Source: Corynebacterium sp.
Lineage (GTDB): Bacteria; Actinomycetota; Actinomycetes; Mycobacteriales; Mycobacteriaceae
DNA: 40,710 nucleotides
Assembly: GCF_030538285.1 (NCBI RefSeq)
Contig: NZ_JAUNUG010000025.1
Coordinates: 1-40,710, forward strand
Direction: 5' to 3'
The notes under the pieces were generated by a model that saw nothing but the letters and a program-made list of their open reading frames with translations, was not told the origin of the DNA and searched no databases. Position numbers and translations under genes: made by a program. Positions 24,707-32,770 of this stretch are shown here, piece after piece. The first letter of the stretch is position 1. Each line of letters opens with the position of its first letter.

Positions 24707-25558
24707 CTATTTCTCCGATCCTTGTGTGAGTCCCTTGGCAAGGAACTTCCGGCTGCTCAGAACGAGCAGAATCATGGGAATGGTGACTACAAACAGCCCG
24801 GCCAGTACGGCGCCGGTATCAGTGGCAGACTCGTCTGCCAGCTGGGTCAGGCCTACTTGGACTGTCCGGTTTTCAGGGGATTTGGTGATGAGCAGCGGCC
24901 ACATGTAGTTGTTCCATGCGCCGATTGCAGTGGTGACGGTCACGGCAAAGACCGTCGGGAGGTTGAGAGGGATGAGGAAGGACCACATGAACCGAAGTGG
25001 CCCAACTCCGTCGAGGGTGGCGGATTCATGGATCTGCCGGGGAAAGGTCAGAAACGCCTGCCGGAAGAGAAAGATTGCGGTTCCCGACGCGATCATGGGT
25101 AGGAAGATCGCGACGATCGTGTCGAACAGTCCCATCTGAGTGATCGTTAGGTAATTTGCCACGATGATTCCCTCGGCGGGAATCATGAGGGTGATCATCA
25201 CAAAAATGAACAACCACGTCTTCCCCCGCATCTTGCTGAACACGAGTGCGTAAGCGAACAAGATGGACGTCACCAGAACGAGGACCGTTTCCGCAATCGT
25301 CACGATCACGGTGTTGATGAGCTGGTCGAACAGAGGCGCGGCTCGGAAGGCCCTGGCGAAGTTGTCGAAGGTAGGGGGATTTGTCAAGAATCCCACGACA
25401 CCCTGAGACAATGCCGCTGGGGTTTGGAATGCTCCCAACAGGCCGAAGAGAACCGGGAACAAAATGACGAAGGTCATCAACCACAGGTAGACGACGAGGC
25501 CGGTCTGAAAGGCCCGCTTCTGTGGACTACGACGGCTGGATTTCACGGTGGTGGTCAC
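24707..25558 (-). CDS. ABC importer permease, UgpE type
   Basis: The product has 283 residues with six predicted membrane helices, beginning LVVYLWLMTFVILFPVLFGLLG. The EAA loop ESATLDGVGPLRFMWSFLIPL (about 193-213) contacts the ATPase, and GAWNNYMWPLLI is typical of CUT1 MalG/UgpE permeases. GTG 25558 overlaps the stop of the first permease by four bases (GTGA). It needs an ATPase, which is absent from this operon and presumably supplied by the gene at 17952. Confidence 0.92.
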   Translation of the reverse strand: MTTTVKSSRRSPQKRAFQTGLVVYLWLMTFVILFPVLFGLLGAFQTPAALSQGVVGFLTNPPTFDNFARAFRAAPLFDQLINTVIVTIAETVLVLVTSILFAYALVFSKMRGKTWLFIFVMITLMIPAEGIIVANYLTITQMGLFDTIVAIFLPMIASGTAIFLFRQAFLTFPRQIHESATLDGVGPLRFMWSFLIPLNLPTVFAVTVTTAIGAWNNYMWPLLITKSPENRTVQVGLTQLADESATDTGAVLAGLFVVTIPMILLVLSSRKFLAKGLTQGSEK

Positions 25559-26472
25559 GAGTAATGCACCCGCCTCTCAATGAAACGGAACTGAATGGCG
25601 GTGATCACGAGGACGATGAGCATGAGGATGACGCCGCGAGCTGCAGATGCTCCGTAATCTGCTGTTCCTGTTCCGAAGGCCGAGTTGTAGATTCCGATGA
25701 CCAGAGTGGTGGTCGCTCCACCCGGGCCACCACCGGTCAGGACGCTGATGATGGCGAACTGACGGAGAGCAAAGATCGTCAACGTGATGATCAGGAAGAA
25801 GATAGTGGGTGAAATCAGCGGTAGCTGTATCGACCACATTTTCCTGAGCTCAGAGGCCCCATCCATTGAGCCGGCCTCCATCACATCGTCAGGGACACCG
25901 TCCAAGGCGGCCAACAGAAGTAGCGTGACGTATCCGATACTGAACCACACTTCGACGGTGGTGACGCTGAACAGTGCCCATGTCTCATCAGTTAGCCATC
26001 GTGGCGGCTGATCGATTCCCACAAAAGCCAGGAACCGATCGAGAGGACCACTGACCGGCTGCAGAATGGACCTAAAAGCGACAGCGGTTGCGGCGACAGA
26101 CATTGCCATGGGAATGAGCACGAAGCTTCGTAGAAAAACAGTTCCTTTCAGCCGAGCCGAAAGGGGGATGGCGATTGCCAGACCAACTACAATCTTCCCG
26201 ACGACGGATCCCACGGTGTACACAAGCGTAATGAACAGCTCTCTGAGGAAACGCGGGTCAGTGAACATCAGTCTGAAGTTCTCGAAACCCACGAAGCCCG
26301 TTGGTTGACCGAAGATATTCGTCCCCTGCATGGACATAATGAGTGTCCGAAGTAGTGGATAATACTGGAACAGTAGAAAGACAATGATGACCGGAAGCAC
26401 GAACAGAACAGGCCACAATTGCGGCGGCTGTTTCCGTCTCGGGCCAGAGCGAGCCGGCATCTTTACTTCCAC
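25555..26472 (-). CDS. ABC importer permease, UgpA type
   Basis: The product has about 305 residues and six helices; LWPVLFVLPVIIVFLLFQYYPLLRTLIMS is the first. The EAA loop is EAGSMDGASELRKMWSIQLPLISPT. It pairs with the UgpE-like permease. The start is taken as GTG 26472, eight bases after GGAGG; TTG 26487 and ATG 26460 (after GGAAG) are alternatives. It is the first gene of the - operon, preceded by an untranslated leader of about 165 bases. Confidence 0.88.
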   Translation of the reverse strand: MEVKMPARSGPRRKQPPQLWPVLFVLPVIIVFLLFQYYPLLRTLIMSMQGTNIFGQPTGFVGFENFRLMFTDPRFLRELFITLVYTVGSVVGKIVVGLAIAIPLSARLKGTVFLRSFVLIPMAMSVAATAVAFRSILQPVSGPLDRFLAFVGIDQPPRWLTDETWALFSVTTVEVWFSIGYVTLLLLAALDGVPDDVMEAGSMDGASELRKMWSIQLPLISPTIFFLIITLTIFALRQFAIISVLTGGGPGGATTTLVIGIYNSAFGTGTADYGASAARGVILMLIVLVITAIQFRFIERRVHYS

Positions 26473-26610
26473 AAGTGGAGCCTCCAACCGATCCCTCCTC
26501 AGGTAGTCGAGCAGTGCACCTCCCGATCCTCAACCGGATCGCGGGCACTGGATAGCGAAAGGTTCGATCGTGCTTCCGATGTTTCGAAGGACGAGCGAAG
26601 CCTGGGCCAA

Positions 26611-26637
26611 ACTCTTTCAGGGTTGTCGTGAAAGAGT
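26611..26637. promoter_or_regulatory. 9-9-9 inverted repeat, candidate operator at +1 of the importer operon
   Basis: ACTCTTTCA (26611-26619) and TGAAAGAGT (26629-26637) are perfect inverted arms with a 9-base spacer, centre to centre 18 bases. The repeat begins at the predicted transcription start of the minus-strand operon. A repressor there, most simply the GntR/UTRA protein encoded next door, would block transcription. It could also be a stabilising 5' hairpin in the mRNA. Confidence 0.5.
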
Positions 26638-26644
26638 CCCGATC

Positions 26645-26673
26645 AGTATCGCAGTGGAAGTAGTGCCCCTCAA
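26645..26673 (-). promoter_or_regulatory. Candidate promoter of the importer operon
   Basis: On the minus strand, -35 TTGAGG (26673-26668) and -10 GATACT (26650-26645) are separated by exactly 17 bases. The predicted start is near 26638, about 165 bases before the first permease start. The remaining intergenic bases up to 26901 hold the palindrome CTGAATTCAG (26841-26850) and nothing else I can name. Confidence 0.5.
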
Positions 26674-26901
26674 CCGTAAAAGGGCTTTGGCCAGAGGTTA
26701 TGCAGAAAACTTGATGGCTTAGTGGTGGCCGGTTGATACCTCGAAAATTGAACCTTGTGGTGGCATTTTGAGACAAAGAGACGGTGTTGCTAAGACATCC
26801 CGGTTAGCCTGCAGTTCACGTGGATGTGCCTTGCCGCTGACTGAATTCAGCTTCAATTCACTTGCTCGCAATGAGAAGGTTTGCCCTGTATTGGGGTGTT
26901 T

Positions 26902-27687
26902 TCACGGTCCGAGAAGGAGGTTGTCATTGCTGCTCTTGCGTACCTGGCGGAACCTGACACGGCTGCTGAGCCAGACGGTCCGCGAAAGTTGGATCAATTT
27001 ATCGTCCTTGTCTCTCGTCACCGCAACGACGGTGAACAGAGGTTCATCCGGGTCACATTGGAGCAGTTCTGTCTCGTATACAGTTGTCAACTGGATTGAA
27101 AGCAGATTATCGATCGTGTGGGAAGCCAGCTGGAAGTTCTCGCGGAGTTTGCGAGACAGCGAGCCCTCAATGAGTGGGTGGTCGGAAGTTAGACCCGGTA
27201 CGCGTTTTCCCGGTATCCACGACTGAGAGATCCCCACCGGGTAGCCGTCGATAAGTTGAACCCGCTCAACGATGATGAATGGTCCGGCCAGCTCAGTTTC
27301 GTGAACTGTCTGAGTGCACATGGCGGCAACTTCCGAGGGGATCGCGGGAGTTGAGTCATTTCTGGTGACGATTGCGTCTACCCGACGTCCTTCCTCCTCC
27401 AGCCTGGTCCGCCAGGGAACGGTTAAGGCCAGTTCCTGCTGAACTGGAAGGTGTTTCTGAGTGACGTATGTTCCGTCTCCGTGTACCCGTTTGATGAATC
27501 CGTCTTCTGCCAGTGCGCCCAGAGAATGTCTCAGGGTCACCCGGCTGATGTCGTAGCGATCCGCGAGGTCTTTCTCGCTGGGCAGCTTCGTCCCGGGCGG
27601 AAGTTTTCCCGTGTTTATTTGCTGCTTGAGGTCTTGAAGTACCTGGTACCAGATCGGTGTGGATGAGGTTCGGTCAATCTCTCTCAT
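26902..27687 (-). CDS. GntR-family regulator with UTRA ligand domain (HutC subfamily)
   Basis: The product has 261 residues. The N-terminal winged helix is IWYQVLQDLKQQINTGKLPPGTKLPSEKDLADRYDISRVTLRHSL (about 12-57), the standard GntR pattern. A UTRA ligand-binding domain from about 90 to 245 includes VERVQLIDGYPVGISQSWIPG. HutC-type regulators usually sense a sugar phosphate or related metabolite of the pathway they control. Its place at the edge of the cluster suggests it controls both operons and perhaps itself. AGAAAGG precedes ATG 27687 by 7 bases. Confidence 0.9.
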   Translation of the reverse strand: MREIDRTSSTPIWYQVLQDLKQQINTGKLPPGTKLPSEKDLADRYDISRVTLRHSLGALAEDGFIKRVHGDGTYVTQKHLPVQQELALTVPWRTRLEEEGRRVDAIVTRNDSTPAIPSEVAAMCTQTVHETELAGPFIIVERVQLIDGYPVGISQSWIPGKRVPGLTSDHPLIEGSLSRKLRENFQLASHTIDNLLSIQLTTVYETELLQCDPDEPLFTVVAVTRDKDDKLIQLSRTVWLSSRVRFRQVRKSSNDNLLLGP

Positions 27688-27689
27688 AA

Positions 27690-27703
27690 TGAGACCTTTC
27701 TCA
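27690..27703. promoter_or_regulatory. Inverted repeat over the gntR ribosome-binding site
   Basis: TGAGACCTTTCTCA is TGAGA-N4-TCTCA, and its spacer contains the gntR Shine-Dalgarno. It may be an autoregulatory operator or an RNA hairpin. A possible gntR -10, TATGAT on the minus strand, is at 27755-27750. The rest of the gap to rluB (27704-27856) is the right edge of the insertion. Confidence 0.3.
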
Positions 27704-27856
27704 GGGATTCCGCGCTGCCGAGTCTGTCCACTCTGCAGGAGTCGGAGCCATCATAGGCTCTACCGGACCCGGGCCCGTGGATTTCCGCTCTGATGGTTGC
27801 CCTCCGGTAGGGTGGAGCGGAACCAATTGCATACCCCAAGATAGGACACGATCTAC

Positions 27857-28762
27857 GTGACTCCACCCGCTCGCCGTGACGGCACACCGGACAAGGACCA
27901 ACAGCCCAAGAAGCTGAAGGCTTCCGAAATTCCGCTGTCCAACGCCCGCCCCGCCCGCCGCCAGAATGTTTCCGCCCGTTCCGTCGCTGAGAGCCTGGGC
28001 GCTGACTGGCTCTACGATGACGCCGCTGAGGAGGGGGTGCGCCTGCAGAAGGTGCTCGCCCAGGCCGGTGTCGCGTCCCGCCGCCACGCTGAGGTCCTCA
28101 TTGAGAAGGGCCGCGTCGAGGTCAATGGCAAGATCGTCACTAAGCAAGGTGTGCGCGTCAACCCGAACCTGGATGTCATCCGCGTGGACGGGGTGCGAAT
28201 CCACGTCAACGAGGATCTGGACTATTTCATCCTCAACAAGCCGCGCGGCATGCTCTCCACCATGTCGGACGATGAGGGGCGCCTGTGCGTCGGTGACCTC
28301 GTCGCGGAGAAGATCGTCTCCGGGCAGCGTCTCTTCCACGTCGGCCGCCTCGATGCTGACACCGAGGGTCTGCTCCTGCTCACCAATGACGGTGAGCTGG
28401 CGAACCGCCTCATGCACCCAAAGTATGAGGTGTCCAAGACGTACCTGGCCACGGTGCTGGGTGAAGCGGATCGCCGCTTGATCACCACCCTGAAGAAGGG
28501 CATCGAGCTTGAGGACGGCCCGGCGAAGGCTGACTACGTCCAGATCGTCGATACGCATGAGGGCCAGTCGCTGCTGAAGATCGAGCTGCATGAGGGGCGT
28601 AAGCACATCGTGCGTCGCATGCTCAAGGCAGCCGGTTTCCCGGTGCAGCGCCTGGTGCGCACCAAGATCCACACCGTCCAGCTCGGCGAGCAGAAGCCCG
28701 GCACCCTGCGTGCGCTCAACACCTCTGAACTGACCTCGCTGTTCAAGGCGGTGCAACTGTGA
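27857..28762 (+). CDS. rluB: rRNA pseudouridine synthase RluB/RsuA family
   Basis: The product has 301 residues. An unconserved basic tail (1-50) is followed by an S4 domain (VRLQKVLAQAGVASRRHAEVLIEKGRVEVNG, about 57-87). The catalytic domain has GRLDADTEGLLLLTNDG, with the catalytic Asp in RLD. HEGRKHIVRRMLKAAGFPV is the C-terminal family block. RluB-type enzymes modify 23S rRNA helix 89; RsuA-type modify 16S, and the family cannot be split firmly by eye. The GTG start at 27857 lacks a clear Shine-Dalgarno sequence. It overlaps cmk by four bases. Its natural upstream neighbour scpB is now 10 kb away. Confidence 0.92.
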   Translation: MTPPARRDGTPDKDQQPKKLKASEIPLSNARPARRQNVSARSVAESLGADWLYDDAAEEGVRLQKVLAQAGVASRRHAEVLIEKGRVEVNGKIVTKQGVRVNPNLDVIRVDGVRIHVNEDLDYFILNKPRGMLSTMSDDEGRLCVGDLVAEKIVSGQRLFHVGRLDADTEGLLLLTNDGELANRLMHPKYEVSKTYLATVLGEADRRLITTLKKGIELEDGPAKADYVQIVDTHEGQSLLKIELHEGRKHIVRRMLKAAGFPVQRLVRTKIHTVQLGEQKPGTLRALNTSELTSLFKAVQL

Positions 28763-29454
28763 CCTTCTCCAACATGCCTGACGGCGGTCTCATTCTCGCC
28801 GTTGACGGGCCCTCCGGAACGGGTAAATCCACCACGTGTCGCGCACTGGCCAAGCGTCTGGACGCCAAGTATGTCGATACCGGTGCGATGTATCGTGTGG
28901 CCACCCTCGCGGTGCTGCGCGCGGGTGTTGATCCCGCCGACACCGCCGCCGTCATCGAGGCCACCCGCGATCTGCCTCTGGCCGTCAACGATGACCCGGA
29001 TTCCACTGAGGTGCTTCTCGCCGGCGAGAACGTCGCCGCCGAGATCCGCGGCCGCGAGGTCACCCAGAACGTCTCCGCTGTCTCCGCGGTGCCGGAGGTC
29101 CGCGAGAACCTGGTCGCCCTGCAGCGCCGCCTGGCCGCCGAGGCGCACCGCGCGATCGTCGAGGGCCGTGACATCGGCACCGTCGTGCTTGCCGACGCCC
29201 CCGTCAAGGCCTACCTCACCGCCTCCCCGGAAATCCGTGCCCGCCGCCGCTACAACCAGGACCGCTCCGCCGGCCGGGAGGCGGACTTCGCCACCGTGCT
29301 AGCCGATGTCATCCGCCGCGATGAGCTGGACTCCTCGCGCACCACTTCGCCCCTGCGTCCCGCAGAGGACGCCCACCTCATCGACACCTCCGAGTTGACC
29401 CTCAACCAGGTGCTCGAGACCCTCATCGACCTTGTGAAGGAGTCGCAGCGATGA
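28759..29454 (+). CDS. cmk: Cytidylate kinase
   Basis: Cytidylate kinase phosphorylates CMP and dCMP. The P-loop [17 protein letters not shown] lies near residues 15-31, [17 protein letters not shown] binds CMP, and [15 protein letters not shown] and [10 protein letters not shown] (lid) follow. The 231 residues are standard. GTG 28759 lies in a GTGA overlap with rluB, and the end overlaps der by four bases (ATGA), so three gene products are coupled. Confidence 0.96.
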   Translation: MTFSNMPDGGLILAVDGPSGTGKSTTCRALAKRLDAKYVDTGAMYRVATLAVLRAGVDPADTAAVIEATRDLPLAVNDDPDSTEVLLAGENVAAEIRGREVTQNVSAVSAVPEVRENLVALQRRLAAEAHRAIVEGRDIGTVVLADAPVKAYLTASPEIRARRRYNQDRSAGREADFATVLADVIRRDELDSSRTTSPLRPAEDAHLIDTSELTLNQVLETLIDLVKESQR

Positions 29455-30950
29455 ACGACGACAACTCATACGAAGAGATGGAGACGGAGTTCGTCTTCCC
29501 CGGCGAGGACGAGATCGAGGAGGTCGAATACGACGGCCCCGACCTCGAGGAGTTCGACTTCGAGGACATGACCGAGGAGGAATGGGCCGCCCTCGAGGAG
29601 AAGCTCGGCGTCGAGCACAACGAACACCTCGAGGAGGAGCTGTGCACCGTCGCCATCGTCGGCCGCCCCAACGTGGGTAAATCGACGCTGGTCAACCGCT
29701 TCCTGGGGCGTCGAGAAGCAGTCGTCGAGGACTTCCCCGGCGTCACCCGCGACCGTATCTCCTACATCGCCGAGTGGGGCGGACGCCGCTACTTCGTGCA
29801 GGACACGGGCGGCTGGGACCCCAACGTCAAGGGCATCCACGGCGCCATCGCCCGCCAGGCGGAGGTGGCGATGCAGACCGCGGATGTCATCGTCATGGTC
29901 GTGGACACCAAGGTCGGCATCACCGAAACCGATGCCGTCATGGCGAAGATGCTGCAGAAGGCCGACGTCCCGGTCCTCCTGGTGGCCAACAAGTTCGATT
30001 CCGACTCGCTCTATGCGGACATGGCGGAGTTCTACGCCCTCGGTCTCGGCGACCCGTGGCCGGTTTCCGCGCTGCACGGGCGTGGTGGTGCGGATGTCCT
30101 CGACGAGGTGCTGCGCCTGTTCCCCGAGAAGCCGCGCGCCGCCTCGATCACGGAGGGTCCGCGGCGTGTTGCGCTCGTCGGTAAGCCCAATGTGGGCAAG
30201 TCCTCCCTGCTGAACAAGGTGTCGAAGGAGGAGCGCTCGGTCGTCGATAATGTGCCTGGCACCACCGTCGACCCGGTCGACTCGCTTGTGCAGCTGGAAC
30301 AGAAATTGTGGAAGTTCGTCGACACCGCGGGCTTGCGCAAGAAGGTCCATACCGCGCAGGGCCACGAGTACTATGCCTCCCTGCGCACCCGCGCCGCGAT
30401 CGACGCCGCCGAGGTGTGCGTCATGCTTATCGACGCCTCCGAGCCCATCTCCGAGCAGGACCAGCGCGTCCTGTCCATGGTCCTGGAATCGGGCAAGGCC
30501 CTGGTCATCGCGTTCAACAAGTGGGACCTCATGGACGAGGACCGCCGTGACCTGCTCGACCGTGAGATCGACCAGCAGCTCACCCACCTGCCGTGGGTGA
30601 CGCGCATCAACATCTCCGCCCAGACCGGTCGCGCCCTCCAGCGCCTCGAACCCGCCATGATCGAGGCCCTGGAGAGCTGGGACAAGCGTGTGTCCACCGG
30701 TCAGCTCAACAACTGGCTGCGCGAGGCCATCGCCGCCAACCCGCCGCCGATGAAGGCCGGCCGTCTGCCGCGCGTGCTGTTTGCCACCCAGGCGTCGACC
30801 CGCCCGCCGGTGATCGTGCTGTTCACCACCGGCTTCCTCGACGCCGGTTACCGCCGCTACCTGGAGCGCAAGTTCCGCGAGCGCTTCGGTTTCCACGGCG
30901 CCCCGGTGCGCATCGCGGTGCGTATCCGCGAGCGCCGCGCCCGGAAGTAG
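29451..30950 (+). CDS. der: Ribosome-assembly GTPase Der (EngA)
   Basis: Der has tandem GTPase domains and acts in 50S subunit assembly. The first P-loop GRPNVGKST is at 71-79, the second GKPNVGKSS at 244-252; NKFD and NKWD are the guanine-specificity motifs. The C-terminal KH-like domain is complete. Residues 1-64 are an added, strongly acidic segment (about half Glu/Asp), a feature of actinobacterial Der. 499 residues. ATG 29451 overlaps the cmk stop. Confidence 0.96.
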   Translation: MNDDNSYEEMETEFVFPGEDEIEEVEYDGPDLEEFDFEDMTEEEWAALEEKLGVEHNEHLEEELCTVAIVGRPNVGKSTLVNRFLGRREAVVEDFPGVTRDRISYIAEWGGRRYFVQDTGGWDPNVKGIHGAIARQAEVAMQTADVIVMVVDTKVGITETDAVMAKMLQKADVPVLLVANKFDSDSLYADMAEFYALGLGDPWPVSALHGRGGADVLDEVLRLFPEKPRAASITEGPRRVALVGKPNVGKSSLLNKVSKEERSVVDNVPGTTVDPVDSLVQLEQKLWKFVDTAGLRKKVHTAQGHEYYASLRTRAAIDAAEVCVMLIDASEPISEQDQRVLSMVLESGKALVIAFNKWDLMDEDRRDLLDREIDQQLTHLPWVTRINISAQTGRALQRLEPAMIEALESWDKRVSTGQLNNWLREAIAANPPPMKAGRLPRVLFATQASTRPPVIVLFTTGFLDAGYRRYLERKFRERFGFHGAPVRIAVRIRERRARK

Positions 30951-30966
30951 GGGAGCGGCTCTTCCG

Positions 30967-30988
30967 GCGGGGTGCACCACTGCCCCGC
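30967..30988. terminator. Weak hairpin after der
   Basis: GCGGGG (30967-30972) pairs with CCCCGC (30983-30988) around a 10-base loop. No T-run follows. It could end the rluB-cmk-der transcript, but the arms are short. Confidence 0.35.
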
Positions 30989-30998
30989 AGTCAGCCCC

Positions 30999-31004
30999 TA
31001 GGCT
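30999..31004 (+). promoter_or_regulatory. -10 box of leaderless lipoprotein gene
   Basis: TAGGCT (TANNNT) ends six bases before ATG 31011, and no Shine-Dalgarno sequence is present. The pattern predicts transcription start on the ATG and confirms that start. Confidence 0.5.
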
Positions 31005-31010
31005 GCAAGT

Positions 31011-31853
31011 ATGAGAAGAGTACTCCTGAGCACTGCCGCCGTAGTTCCGCTCGCCCTGGCGGCCTGTTCGCCGGGTATCGAGGAACCGACATGGATGACG
31101 GAGCAGGCCTCCGAGCCTGCCGTCGACTACACGCGGGTCGACGCCGCGGAATTCGGCGACGGCCAATTCAACATGACGTCTCCGGACGGTTCCGTGGAAT
31201 GCCAGTTCAATCATCAGCATTCCTACGGCAGGGTCGGGCCCATGTCCGGGGGGTGCGTGGGCGGTGGGGTCGAGGGGCTCGTCTGGTTGTCCAACGTGCG
31301 CGACCATTTCCTCCTGGAGCAGCGGGATTCCGGCTATCCCGGCCACATGGCCGCGGGTAAGGCGCTGGAGGTCGGTGGAGTAGTACCTATGGGCACTATC
31401 CATTGTTTCTCCTCGGCGGCCGATGCCATCGGGTGTATGGACATGTACTCGGGCGAGGGTTTCGACATCCGCGGTGACGAGGTCCTCCTCTTTGACCAGG
31501 CTGATCACCAGCAGGTCTTAGGGGGTGCAATCATCGGTGAGTACTTCCACATGAGTTTTGACAACGGTGGCTCCATCTATTGCACCGGCTCCCTGACCTG
31601 TGGCAACGCCATCGACCTCAACTTCCCCGACGACGACAACATTGTCTCGTTCGATCTGGAAGGCCCCACTCCTGCCGTCGAGCGGACCGGTTCCGGGGAC
31701 ATCGGTCTGGCCACGTCCCTTGCCCAAAGAATTGAGCCGGGCAACTACCACTACGGCGATCTTTCGCTCGCGCACGACGGTCAGCGGGCGACGTTCACCA
31801 CCCCAGAGGGCGAGACATTCTGGGTCGGCATCGACGGTTTCGGTGTGGAGTGA
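31011..31853 (+). CDS. Secreted lipoprotein of unknown function
   Basis: The product has 280 residues. The signal peptide RRVLLSTAAVVPLALAAC has lipobox LAAC and lipid-modified Cys19. The mature domain has repeated short strands and several Cys (SVECQF, GGCVGG, IHCFSS, IGCMDM, IYCTGSLTC), suggesting a disulfide-bonded beta-rich extracellular domain. No enzyme motif is visible. Similar lipoproteins of unknown role are common in corynebacteria and mycobacteria. It faces the methyltransferase gene convergently. Confidence 0.85.
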   Translation: MRRVLLSTAAVVPLALAACSPGIEEPTWMTEQASEPAVDYTRVDAAEFGDGQFNMTSPDGSVECQFNHQHSYGRVGPMSGGCVGGGVEGLVWLSNVRDHFLLEQRDSGYPGHMAAGKALEVGGVVPMGTIHCFSSAADAIGCMDMYSGEGFDIRGDEVLLFDQADHQQVLGGAIIGEYFHMSFDNGGSIYCTGSLTCGNAIDLNFPDDDNIVSFDLEGPTPAVERTGSGDIGLATSLAQRIEPGNYHYGDLSLAHDGQRATFTTPEGETFWVGIDGFGVE

Positions 31854-31856
31854 AAC

Positions 31857-31945
31857 GTTCGAGAGGCGATGGACAGGGTCCGTCCATCGGGTGTTTCCAA
31901 TGTTCGAGAGGAATGGGGTCTCGGTAAACGTCTCTCGACCATTGG
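31857..31945. repeat. Repeat-rich bidirectional terminator region
   Basis: GTTCGAGAGG occurs twice directly (31857-31866 and 31902-31911). CCAATGTTCGAGAG (31897-31910) is an inverted match, 13 of 14, to CTCTCGACCATTGG (31932-31945). A separate perfect hairpin CGATGGAC/GTCCATCG lies at 31867-31889. Between convergent genes these most likely terminate transcription both ways. Confidence 0.6.
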
Positions 31946-31970
31946 GGAAGGGGCGGGGGAAGGGGCAGGC

Positions 31971-32750
31971 TTAACGCTCCAGCACGAACGCGTCTGTGCG
32001 GTAGGGGATAGCCAGCAGCTGGCCGGGCTGGTACTCGAGGCGCTCGATAAGATACCAGCGCAGGTTCTCCGTCATCCGCTCTCTCACGGCAGTAGAAGAT
32101 TTCAGCCAGTAGGAGCGGGAGGCCATGAGATCGAAAAGCTGCTCCACCCGCAGGTGCTGCACCCAGCGGGTGCGCAGCTCTCGCGACACCCGCCACGGTG
32201 CGTGCACCTCCGGCACAAAGCCAGGGCGCTGCACATCCCCGGAGTGCATGATGCGCGCCAGGCGCAGGATCCACGGGTGGGAGACATCGAGGTTGTTCCA
32301 CACCAGGACCACGCGCCCACCGGGGCGGACGACGCGATCCAGCTCGGCACACGCCTCCGCGGCGTCGACCCAGTGCCACGTCTGCGCGCAGGTCACGGCA
32401 TCCACGGACCCGGCCCGTAGCGCGGTGGCTTCGGCGGTGGCGCGCCAGACGGGGACGTCGAAAAGCGAACGCAGCACCCGCACCATGTCTGGTGAGGGAT
32501 CGCTGGCCACGACGTCGTGCCCGGCGTCGACAAGCAAGGAAGTGAGTTTGCCGGTGCCGGCGCCGAGATCGGCGACGATGCGGTGGTCGTCGAGAAGCGA
32601 GACAACCTCGGGCGGGTAGCCGGGGCGCACCTCGTCGTAGGTGTCGGCGCCCTGGCGAAACGCCCACGCGGACTCGCGGCGGTGCGCGGCGTCGGTGAAT
32701 TCCGGGGTGTCCTTGGTGGAAGCCTGGCGGAAAGCGGGGGAGTCACTCAC
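31971..32750 (-). CDS. Class I SAM-dependent methyltransferase
   Basis: The product has 259 residues. Motif I is IVADLGAGTGKLTSLLVDAG, followed by VVASDPSPDMVRVL, VDAVTCAQTWHWVD (motif II region) and ELDRVVRPGGRVVLVWNN (motif III), typical of UbiE/methyltransferase-11 small-molecule enzymes. The substrate is unknown. The GTG start at 32750 is about seven bases from a TATCTT -10 box, so the transcript is probably leaderless. It is divergent from the ABC exporter, sharing the promoter core. Confidence 0.88.
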   Translation of the reverse strand: MSDSPAFRQASTKDTPEFTDAAHRRESAWAFRQGADTYDEVRPGYPPEVVSLLDDHRIVADLGAGTGKLTSLLVDAGHDVVASDPSPDMVRVLRSLFDVPVWRATAEATALRAGSVDAVTCAQTWHWVDAAEACAELDRVVRPGGRVVLVWNNLDVSHPWILRLARIMHSGDVQRPGFVPEVHAPWRVSRELRTRWVQHLRVEQLFDLMASRSYWLKSSTAVRERMTENLRWYLIERLEYQPGQLLAIPYRTDAFVLER

Positions 32751-32756
32751 GCCAAG

Positions 32757-32763
32757 TAAGATA
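32757..32763. promoter_or_regulatory. Shared bidirectional -10 element
   Basis: TAAGATA reads TAAGAT (32757-32762) on the + strand, eight bases before ATG 32771, and TATCTT (32763-32758) on the minus strand, seven bases before GTG 32750. One 7-base element can thus serve as -10 for both divergent genes, with only 20 bases between start codons. Confidence 0.5.
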
Positions 32764-32770
32764 GCCGATC

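Noticed and set aside
26473-26638. TPP riboswitch in the importer leader, suggested by the YjbQ link to thiamine and a CTGAGGAGGGATCGG stretch
   Set aside because: The conserved TPP elements (CTGAGA and the second ACC-CTGATCTGG-type arm with GCGGAGGGA) are not present in the right order or spacing.
17710-27837. Octamer GGGGTATG at 17710-17717 with its inverse CATACCCC at 27830-27837 as island ends
   Set aside because: Eight bases in G-rich sequence are expected by chance, and no transposase, integrase or target duplication accompanies them.
29466-31508. 680-codon open frame on the minus strand across der
   Set aside because: It is antisense to der and the lipoprotein, both with clear family motifs. 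The translation is low-complexity His/Gly/Val/Arg sequence typical of shadow frames in GC-rich genes.
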